Shown here: positions 1-4,778 of the stretch, piece after piece | Position numbering within the stretch: position 1 is the first letter of the stretch | Layout: the number at the start of each line of letters is the position of its first letter | Program-made: the position numbers and the translations under genes | The notes under the pieces: generated by a model | Told to the model about the DNA's origin: nothing | The model's database searches: none | The model's input: only the letters and a program-made list of their open reading frames with translations | From: Acidobacteriota bacterium | GTDB lineage: Bacteria > Acidobacteriota > Vicinamibacteria > Vicinamibacterales > UBA8438 | Length of the DNA: 5,312 bases | NCBI GenBank assembly: GCA_005778315.1 | Contig: SXOW01000355.1 | Coordinates: 1 to 5,312, forward strand | Direction of reading: 5' to 3'

Positions 1-608
1 AAGTCATGTGTGGCATGGGTCGAACCGGCAGCCTCTACGCCTGCGACCAGGACGGCATCGCACCCGATATCATGACCATTGGGAAAGGCCTGGGCGCGGG
101 GTACCAGCCGATCGGTGCAATGCTCTGTACCGCCACCATTTACAACGCAATTGCACGGGGCTCGGGCTTCTTCCAGCACGGCCATACCTATCTCGGGCAC
201 CCGGTCGCCTGCGCTGCTGCACATGCAGTGGTGAAGAAACTGATGGACAAGCGTTTGCTCGACCGGGTGCTCACCCAGGGCGTGCGCCTGCGTAAGGCGC
301 TGGTGGACAGGTTCGGGGGGCATCCCAATGTCGGCGACATCCGCGGGCGGGGCCTGTTTATCGGACTCGAATTCGTCCGCGAACGGGACAGCAAGGCGCC
401 ATTTCCAGCGCAGCTCGGATTCCACAAGAAATTCAAGCAGGCCGCATTTGATGCCGGGCTCATCTGCTACCCCGTGGGCGGAACAATGGACGGGCAACAA
501 GGCGATAGCGTGCTGCTGGCCCCGCCCTTCATCATCGATGTCGAGCATGTCGATGAAATCATCAACAAGCTCGACAAGGCGCTCAAGTCCACACTGCGTA
601 CGCTATGA
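1..608 (+). CDS. Class III PLP-dependent aminotransferase, C-terminal part (5' end outside window)
   Basis: Enzyme of the class III (omega) aminotransferase family, which moves an amino group between an amine or amino acid and a 2-oxo acid using pyridoxal phosphate, normally in the cytosol. About 201 residues are visible of a family that usually runs to about 430-450. The visible part opens inside the conserved stretch around the cofactor aspartate (VMCGMGRTG; the bases before it are missing). It continues through APDIMTIGKGLGAGYQPIGA, whose lysine (codon 84-86) should form the Schiff base with PLP. The phosphate-binding HGHTYLGHPVACAA segment and the C-terminal small domain (GDIRGRGLFIGLEF) follow, and the frame ends at TGA 606-608. 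Substrate cannot be told from this half. A class III aminotransferase (YodT) also lies in the kamA operon of Bacillus subtilis, so a role near beta-lysine chemistry is possible. The 0.7 kb gap downstream argues for a separate transcription unit. Confidence 0.93.
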   Translation, partial: VMCGMGRTGSLYACDQDGIAPDIMTIGKGLGAGYQPIGAMLCTATIYNAIARGSGFFQHGHTYLGHPVACAAAHAVVKKLMDKRLLDRVLTQGVRLRKALVDRFGGHPNVGDIRGRGLFIGLEFVRERDSKAPFPAQLGFHKKFKQAAFDAGLICYPVGGTMDGQQGDSVLLAPPFIIDVEHVDEIINKLDKALKSTLRTL

Positions 609-678
609 CGCTATGAGGCGATGACGCGCGACGTCATCATCAATGCGCCGGCCCCGTCGGTTGCGCGGTGAACGGATC

Positions 679-700
679 GCGCCTCCTCGGTTCGAGGCGC
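679..700. terminator. Stem-loop downstream of aminotransferase, possible weak terminator
   Basis: GCGCCTC (679-685) and GAGGCGC (694-700) form a perfect 7-bp stem around an 8-nt loop, 71 nt past the aminotransferase stop codon. The position suits a transcript end. No T-run follows (TGCGTGG), so it is not a standard intrinsic terminator. It could instead protect the 3' end or be chance in G+C-rich DNA. Confidence 0.3.
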
Positions 701-970
701 TGCGTGGCGGTCACACCGTCGGCGTGCTTGATCCGAAGCCGGGTGTGGCGATCCGACTTCACTCCACGCAGACAACGGAGCGAGGCGGTGGGCCACGCCA
801 TTCGGGAGGGGTGTCGAAGCGACGTTCCACCGACAGGGCACCGCGTCCTGGGCTCAGGGATTCCACACGTTCGGGTGACTGCGCAGTCGGCGGCACGAGG
901 TTTGCTGCGAGGTTCGTCACCACCGCTAGGACCTCGGACACGAAGACCAGTCACCCATGGACTGGCGAGC

Positions 971-976
971 AAGGAG
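971..976 (+). promoter_or_regulatory. Ribosome binding site AAGGAG for the 47-codon frame
   Basis: AAGGAG is a near-perfect Shine-Dalgarno sequence. It lies 6 nt before GTG 983-985, an ideal distance, and directly abuts the in-frame ATG 977-979, which is too close. The site therefore favours GTG as the start. It is the best ribosome binding site in the window. Confidence 0.4.
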
Positions 977-982
977 ATGCCG

Positions 983-1126
983 GTGCCTGCCAAGCCCAAG
1001 TCGAAAACGGAGAAAGACGGTCCAGAACCGTCAGGGGACGGACCGAAGACGCCGCCGGCTCGTCCCGTGCCTTCTTGGCTGGAGCCGACCAAACGCCGCG
1101 CCGCGTGGACTCGCGGCGCTTCCTGA
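983..1126 (+). CDS. Possible small basic, proline-rich protein (47 aa)
   Basis: A GTG-started frame of 47 codons ending at TGA 1124-1126, preceded by a strong, well-placed AAGGAG. I do not recognise it. The product has an N-terminal half rich in lysine and proline (Lys4, 6, 8, 11 and 22; ten prolines in all), an SWLEPTKRR segment at residues 31-39, and a short tail AAWTRGAS with a second tryptophan. It has no signal peptide, membrane segment or cysteine. Third-position G+C is about 68%, lower than in the body of the downstream aminomutase gene. It lies about 195 bp upstream of the radical SAM/ATP-grasp operon, so it could be a peptide substrate of that system (inference). Against a gene: its last codons overlap a perfect inverted repeat (1098-1119), the frame is short, and the candidate operon promoter lies downstream of it, so it would need its own promoter. 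Confidence 0.35.
   Translation: MPAKPKSKTEKDGPEPSGDGPKTPPARPVPSWLEPTKRRAAWTRGAS
1016..1032. repeat. Inverted repeat, 6-bp arms with 5-nt spacer
   Basis: GACGGT (1016-1021) and ACCGTC (1027-1032) are exact inverted copies around CCAGA. The dyad lies about 200 bp upstream of the candidate sigma-54 promoter, within the range where enhancer-binding activators sit. It may equally be an RNA hairpin inside the 47-codon frame or chance. Confidence 0.3.
1098..1119. repeat. Perfect 8-bp inverted repeat, possible activator site or hairpin
   Basis: GCGCCGCG (1098-1105) and CGCGGCGC (1112-1119) are exact inverted copies around the 6-nt spacer TGGACT. As DNA this is a 22-bp dyad about 115 bp upstream of the candidate sigma-54 promoter, a typical place and shape for an enhancer-binding protein site. 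As RNA it is a very stable hairpin ending five bases before the stop codon of the 47-codon frame. Only TTCCT follows, so a rho-independent terminator is possible but weak. The sequence cannot decide between these roles. Confidence 0.4.
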
Positions 1127-1233
1127 GCCTACAGCATGATGTTCTTGAGGTCGTCGTCCGGGTGAAGCCTGCCGACTCTGACGTCCGGTCGGAAGTTGAG
1201 AGCCGATTTTCCCCCTCAGAAGCCAGATAAGGA

Positions 1234-1249
1234 CGGCACAAGAAATGCA
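1234..1249 (+). promoter_or_regulatory. Candidate sigma-54 (-24/-12) promoter of the kamA-like operon
   Basis: The site reads CGGCACAAGAAATGCA. Against the sigma-54 consensus TGGCAC-N5-TTGCA it has GGCAC in the -24 element and TGCA in the -12 element. Exactly 10 nt lie between the invariant GG (1235-1236) and GC (1247-1248). Initiation would fall near 1260, about 60 nt before ATG 1321 or about 250 nt before TTG 1513. Sigma-54 promoters need an AAA+ activator, and the C-terminus of one is encoded at the right end of this window. Nine fixed positions with correct spacing in about 700 bp of non-coding DNA is unlikely by chance but not proof. Confidence 0.5.
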
Positions 1250-1320
1250 TGAGCGCGAGAGAGGGGCACGAAGAGCGTGCCTTCCTAGACCGTCGAAACG
1301 AGAGGTAATAGAGCCAGTTC

Positions 1321-2706
1321 ATGACTTTCATCGAAACGTCCCACGCGACGAGTGACGGCCGTACGTCGGCCGCAGAGGGTCTCGAGCCTCCAAGTTGTCG
1401 GGTCCACCGACCCGACGGTGGACCCCTAGCCATACACACGCTTCGCACCAGGGCCTCCAGGCGTCCTGGTCACGCCCCCCCCACTCCCGGGACCCGAGAC
1501 GTCACCACCCCGTTGATTCGGGTCTTCCGCCGGACGTTCTATCCTGCCGTGCGCGACGCCGAATGGAACGACTGGCGCTGGCAGTCTCGCAATCGGATCC
1601 GGACCCTCGAACAGTTCGAGCGCGTGGTGGTCCTGTCGGACGCCGAACGGGCCGCGTTGACACAGGGCGGAACCATGCTGCCGACCGGCGTCACGCCCTA
1701 CTACATGAGCCTGATCGATCCGTTGGACTCCAACCAGCCGCTACGGAAGACCGTGATCCCCACCACCGCGGAATTCGTCCGGACGGCCGGCGAGGCGGAC
1801 GACCCACTCGGGGAGGACGGCCACAGCCCCGTGCCCGGATTGGTGCATCGTTATCCGGACCGAGTCCTGCTGCTCGCGCTCGACTTCTGCACCACGTACT
1901 GCCGGTACTGCACGCGGTCGCGGGTGGTTGGCCACGGCGAGATCGTCGCGAACGAGTCCAGGCTGGAACAAGCGTTCGACTACCTGAGAAGGACCCCGCA
2001 GGTCCGAGACGTCTTGATTTCAGGCGGCGATCCACTCGCGTTGAGCGATGAGCGCCTTGATTGGATCCTGGGCAGCCTCCGCGCCATTCCCCATATCGAG
2101 TTCGTCCGGATCGGCACGAAGATGCCGGCCGTGCTGCCGCAACGCATCACCCCGTCGTTGTGCCGGATGTTGCGCAAACACCATCCACTCTGGATGAGCC
2201 TCCACTTCCTGCACCCGGAGGAGTGCACGGCGGACGCCGAGCGCGCCTGCGCGCGTCTGGCCGACGCCGGTATCCCGCTGGGCTCGCAGACCGTGCTGCT
2301 CAAGGGGGTCAATGACGACGTGGCGACGATGACGGGGCTGGTCCATCGTCTGCTGCGGATGCGCGTGCGGCCGTACTACCTGTATCAGTGCGATCCCATT
2401 TCCGGGTCGGCGCCTTTCCGCACCAGTGTCGAGAAGGGCCTGGAGATCATCGAGGGCCTGCGTGGCCATACGAGCGGGTACGCGGTGCCGACCTATGTCA
2501 TCGACGCGCCCGGCGGTGGCGGCAAGATTCCGCTGCAGCCGGACTACCTCGTCGGGCGTGATGGGGACGACGTCGTGGTGAGGAACTTCGAGGGCCGGTC
2601 GTTTCGGTATCCAGATCCCCTCACGACCGGGCCGGCGCTCGTGGGGGACGGGCGTCCCTCTTTACCGCGGCCGCGGACAGCGGTCGAGACCGCGACGTGT
2701 TCATAG
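1321..2706 (+). CDS. kamA: KamA-family radical SAM enzyme, probable lysine 2,3-aminomutase
   Basis: Predicted to move the alpha-amino group of lysine to the beta carbon, giving beta-lysine, with S-adenosylmethionine, a [4Fe-4S] cluster and PLP. Numbering is from ATG 1321. The cluster motif is Cys190-x3-Cys194-x2-Cys197, followed by Arg199 (Arg134 of the Clostridium subterminale enzyme, which binds the substrate carboxylate). DVLISGGDPL, Asp358 (in YQCD), Asp395 and the PLP lysine Lys402 (in DAPGGGGK) follow. All lie exactly 65 residues beyond their clostridial equivalents. The two aspartates hold the lysine side-chain amine in the known enzyme; glutamate aminomutases have Lys and Asn there. 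The zinc-site cysteines are absent: Asp333 replaces one and the tail lacks CxCxxC. Start uncertain: residues 1-64 match nothing, have weaker third-position G+C and carry hairpins. The family begins at TTG 1513 (codon 65), giving 397 aa. Neither start has a good ribosome binding site. It overlaps the next gene by 10 nt. Confidence 0.9.
   Translation: MTFIETSHATSDGRTSAAEGLEPPSCRVHRPDGGPLAIHTLRTRASRRPGHAPPTPGTRDVTTPLIRVFRRTFYPAVRDAEWNDWRWQSRNRIRTLEQFERVVVLSDAERAALTQGGTMLPTGVTPYYMSLIDPLDSNQPLRKTVIPTTAEFVRTAGEADDPLGEDGHSPVPGLVHRYPDRVLLLALDFCTTYCRYCTRSRVVGHGEIVANESRLEQAFDYLRRTPQVRDVLISGGDPLALSDERLDWILGSLRAIPHIEFVRIGTKMPAVLPQRITPSLCRMLRKHHPLWMSLHFLHPEECTADAERACARLADAGIPLGSQTVLLKGVNDDVATMTGLVHRLLRMRVRPYYLYQCDPISGSAPFRTSVEKGLEIIEGLRGHTSGYAVPTYVIDAPGGGGKIPLQPDYLVGRDGDDVVVRNFEGRSFRYPDPLTTGPALVGDGRPSLPRPRTAVETATCS
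1356..1372. repeat. Stem-loop in the leader or N-terminal extension
   Basis: CGGCCG (1356-1361) and CGGCCG (1367-1372) pair as a 6-bp stem around TACGT. It is one of three stems packed into 1356-1425, just after the candidate sigma-54 start and before the conserved part of the aminomutase. Each arm is itself a palindrome, so by itself it is weak evidence. Confidence 0.3.
1397..1425 (+). promoter_or_regulatory. Two overlapping, mutually exclusive stem-loops upstream of the conserved kamA core
   Basis: GTCGGGTC (1397-1404) pairs perfectly with GACCCGAC (1409-1416), an 8-bp stem with loop CACC. GGGTCCACC (1400-1408) pairs perfectly with GGTGGACCC (1417-1425), a 9-bp stem whose loop is the 3' arm of the first. 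The two share bases 1400-1404, so only one can form at a time, as in attenuators and RNA switches. No T-run follows. If translation starts at 1513 this lies in the 5' leader; if it starts at 1321 it lies within codons 26-35. Confidence 0.4.
2680..2693 (+). promoter_or_regulatory. Small hairpin just before the GTG start of the first ATP-grasp gene
   Basis: GCGGT (2680-2684) and ACCGC (2689-2693) form a 5-bp stem with a CGAG loop, ending 3 nt before GTG 2697. No Shine-Dalgarno sequence is visible there. Ribosomes finishing kamA (stop 2704-2706) would pass through and open it, so it fits translational coupling of the overlapping pair (inference). Confidence 0.3.
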
Positions 2707-3728
2707 GCCTGACCTACGACCTGCGCGGGGCGTACCTGGCAGTCGGATACGGCGAGGAGGAGACGGCCGAGTTCGACAGCGAGGAGACCATCGAGGCGAT
2801 AGACGGTGCCCTGCGACGCCTGGGGCACCGCACCGACCGGGTTGGCCACGCGCGCCAGTTGGTGTCGCGGCTGGCCGCGGGCGACCGCTGGGACCTGGTG
2901 TTCAACATCTGCGAAGGGCTGCGAGGGGTCGGCCGGGAGGCGCAGGTGCCGGCGCTGCTGGATCTCTTCGAGGTTCCGTATACCTTCTCAGATCCGTTGG
3001 TGATGGCGCTCACGCTCCACAAAGGCATGACGAAGTCGGTCGTGCGGGACGCCGGTGTCCCGACCGCCCGATTCGCCGTCATCGATGCACTGAGCCAGCT
3101 GAACCAGGTCCGGCTGGACTACCCGCTGTTTGCCAAACCGATCGCCGAGGGGACCGGCAAGGGCATCGATGGCGCGTCGATCATCCATGACAGCGATGCG
3201 CTGGCCGCGACGTGCGGTCGCCTGCTGGCTCGATTTCAGCAGGCGGTGCTGGTCGAGGAGTTCCTGCCGGGCCGCGAGTTCACGGTCGGCATCCTCGGTA
3301 CCGGAGACGAGGCCCGTGTCCTGGGCACCCTGGAGATCGCGCTGCGTGAGAATGCCGAGCCGAACGTCTACTCGTACTTGAACAAGGAGGAATGCGAAGA
3401 CCGAGTGGATTACCGTCTCGTCTCGGGCGGCGCGGACGAGACCGTGCGGGAGGCGGAGCAGATCGCGATACGCGCCTGGCGAGTGCTCGGGTGCCGCGAC
3501 GCCGGTCGCATCGACCTTCGATGTGACCTCGCCGGCCGCCCGCAGTTCGTGGAGGTGAACCCGCTGGCCGGCGTTCATCCACATCATTCCGACCTGCCGA
3601 TATTGTGCACGGCCGTGTCCACGTCGTATGACGAGCTGATCGACGGAATCGTGCAGTCCGCGTCACGCCGCATCGCCGTCGCCCAAGGGGCGCCGGGGTG
3701 GCGCAGTGTCCCGCCTACAGGGTGCTAG
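2697..3728 (+). CDS. ATP-grasp ligase, D-Ala-D-Ala ligase superfamily (first of two)
   Basis: 343-residue cytosolic ligase expected to activate a carboxylate as an acyl phosphate with ATP and join it to an amine. The GTG start is the only one giving the opening FIGLTYDLRGAY, followed by EEETAEFDSEET, which is typical of this subgroup. The N-terminal domain runs to about residue 100. The central domain has Lys109, the ATP lysine Lys147 (FAKP), a glycine-rich loop EGTGKGIDG at 151-159 and the hinge strand LVEEF at 186-190. The C-terminal domain carries catalytic Arg271 and metal ligands Asp273, Glu286 and Asn288, with the same spacing as Asp257, Glu270 and Asn272 of E. coli DdlB. The loop after the metal site (NPLAGVHPHHSDLP) differs from the Ddl loop that holds the second D-Ala. 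That and the operon partners argue against a cell-wall D-Ala-D-Ala ligase. Real substrates are unknown; a beta-lysine-type amino acid is the natural guess. Joined to kamA by a 10-nt overlap. Confidence 0.9.
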   Translation: MFIGLTYDLRGAYLAVGYGEEETAEFDSEETIEAIDGALRRLGHRTDRVGHARQLVSRLAAGDRWDLVFNICEGLRGVGREAQVPALLDLFEVPYTFSDPLVMALTLHKGMTKSVVRDAGVPTARFAVIDALSQLNQVRLDYPLFAKPIAEGTGKGIDGASIIHDSDALAATCGRLLARFQQAVLVEEFLPGREFTVGILGTGDEARVLGTLEIALRENAEPNVYSYLNKEECEDRVDYRLVSGGADETVREAEQIAIRAWRVLGCRDAGRIDLRCDLAGRPQFVEVNPLAGVHPHHSDLPILCTAVSTSYDELIDGIVQSASRRIAVAQGAPGWRSVPPTGC

Positions 3729-4775
3729 ATGCGCGTCGCGATCCTGTACAACGCCACCGCCGCCGACGCGACGACGGCCGAGCGCGATGTGCTCGTGCAA
3801 CGCGACGCGGTGCGCGCCGCCGTGTCGACGTTCGCGTCAGACGTGCGGTCGATGCCGTGCTCGCTCGACCTGGCGACGGCCGGCGCGCGGCTGGCGGAGG
3901 TCGATCCGACAGTCGTGTTCAACCTGGTGGAGTCGCTCGGTGGGTCCGACCGCTTGATGTCGGTGGTACCGGCCCTGCTCGACACGCTGGGCCACCCGTA
4001 TACCGGGTGCGGCACCGAAGCGATCGTGCTGACGACCAACAAGGTGCTCGCCAAGCAGCAGCTGCGGCGCGCCGGCTTGCCAACGCCCGCGTGGCTCGGG
4101 TCGGCAGACGGCCCAACCGCGGTCCCGGGGGCGCAGACCGTGACCAGTGGTATGACCTACCCGTGTCGCGTTGTCATCAAGACCGTGTGGGAGCACGCGT
4201 CCTATGGGCTCGACGATCGGTCCATTGTCGCCGTCGACGATGTCGAGGCGCTGACTCGGCAGCTCGTCGAGCGCGAGCGTGAACTGGGCCGTCCCTGCTT
4301 TGCCGAGGCGTTTGTCGACGGACGCGAGTTCAACGTCTCGCTGGTCACGACAGTGGCCGGCGCGCCGGATGTGTTGCCGGTGGCCGAAATCGACTTCTCC
4401 GCCTTTCCGCCCGGCAAGCCCCGCATCGTCGGCACATCCGCGAAGTGGGAGCCTGAGACATTCGAATACAGTCACACGCCACGGTGCTTCGAGTTCGCGC
4501 CAGACGACGCCGGGCTGGTGGCGGAACTGGCAGAGCTGTCGCGGCGGTGCTGGGACCTGTTCGGCCTGCGCGGGTACGCGCGGGTCGATTTCCGCGTGGA
4601 TACGGCTGGTCGACCGTGGATTCTCGAGGTCAACGCGAATCCCTGCCTGAGCCCGGATGCCGGGTTCGCGGCCGCCGTCGACCGCGCCGGTCTCTCCTAC
4701 GACACCACGATCCGGCAAATCGTTGAGGGTGCGGTGCGAAGGTCTGACCGGCAACTCAAAGCCACCCCTGTTTAG
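3729..4775 (+). CDS. ATP-grasp ligase, D-Ala-D-Ala ligase superfamily (second of two)
   Basis: 348-residue ATP-grasp enzyme, only distantly similar to its upstream neighbour, so an old paralogue rather than a recent copy. ATG 3729 abuts the upstream stop (TAG 3726-3728). AGGG at 3719-3722, 6 nt before the start, is a modest ribosome binding site. The N-terminal domain contains VVFNLVESL at 62-70. Lys105, the ATP lysine Lys151 (VIKTVWEHASYG) and the strand FAEAFVDGREFNVSL at 191-205 mark the central domain. Arg285, Asp287, Glu300 and Asn302 match the catalytic arginine and three metal ligands of D-Ala-D-Ala ligases with identical spacing. The following loop reads ANPCLSPDAGF and is unlike that of the first ligase, so the two enzymes should accept different amine partners or act in sequence. 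An insert at about 226-254 (PPGKPRIVG to YSHTP) lies near where Ddl enzymes close over substrate. Substrate unknown. Last gene of the operon. Confidence 0.9.
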   Translation: MRVAILYNATAADATTAERDVLVQRDAVRAAVSTFASDVRSMPCSLDLATAGARLAEVDPTVVFNLVESLGGSDRLMSVVPALLDTLGHPYTGCGTEAIVLTTNKVLAKQQLRRAGLPTPAWLGSADGPTAVPGAQTVTSGMTYPCRVVIKTVWEHASYGLDDRSIVAVDDVEALTRQLVERERELGRPCFAEAFVDGREFNVSLVTTVAGAPDVLPVAEIDFSAFPPGKPRIVGTSAKWEPETFEYSHTPRCFEFAPDDAGLVAELAELSRRCWDLFGLRGYARVDFRVDTAGRPWILEVNANPCLSPDAGFAAAVDRAGLSYDTTIRQIVEGAVRRSDRQLKATPV

Positions 4776-4778
4776 CTC

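Larger units (their letters stand above)
609..982. other. Non-coding stretch after the aminotransferase gene
   Basis: No convincing gene is seen here. The long open frames on both strands translate to arginine-, serine- and proline-rich sequence without family motifs, as expected for shadows in G+C-rich DNA. A 16-codon frame starting at ATG 621 ends at TGA 669-671 and lacks a well-spaced ribosome binding site. The only clear structure is a stem-loop at 679-700. The stretch may be the 3' untranslated region of the aminotransferase message followed by upstream regulatory DNA of the next unit. A decayed gene cannot be excluded. Confidence 0.6.

Noticed and set aside
643..1230. 195-codon open frame on the plus strand
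   Set aside because: The translation is rich in Arg, Ser, Thr and Gly with no motif and no ribosome binding site; open frames of this size are common by chance in DNA with few A+T-rich stops.
1375..1400. tRNA-like fragment suggested by the EGLEPPS peptide, a translation often seen opposite tRNA T-arms
   Set aside because: On either strand I could not form a T-stem of five pairs around a standard T-loop, nor acceptor or anticodon arms at the right distance.
951..1448. 165-codon open frame on the minus strand
   Set aside because: Low-complexity Arg/Ser-rich translation, no family resemblance, and it crosses the promoter and leader region of the operon.
1321..2706. Glutamate 2,3-aminomutase as the product
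   Set aside because: That family has Lys and Asn at the two side-chain-binding positions; here both are Asp (358 and 395), the lysine pattern.
1321..2706. EpmB, the EF-P lysine aminomutase
   Set aside because: Loss of the zinc cysteines fits EpmB, but no epmA or efp gene is nearby and the partners are two ATP-grasp ligases. Not fully excluded.
2697..3728. Housekeeping D-alanine-D-alanine ligase (ddl)
   Set aside because: Catalytic residues match, but the acceptor loop differs, there are two such genes in tandem, and no cell-wall genes are nearby.
3837..4754. 305-codon minus-strand frame opposite the second ATP-grasp gene
   Set aside because: The plus strand encodes an enzyme with all catalytic residues; the opposite frame is its shadow.
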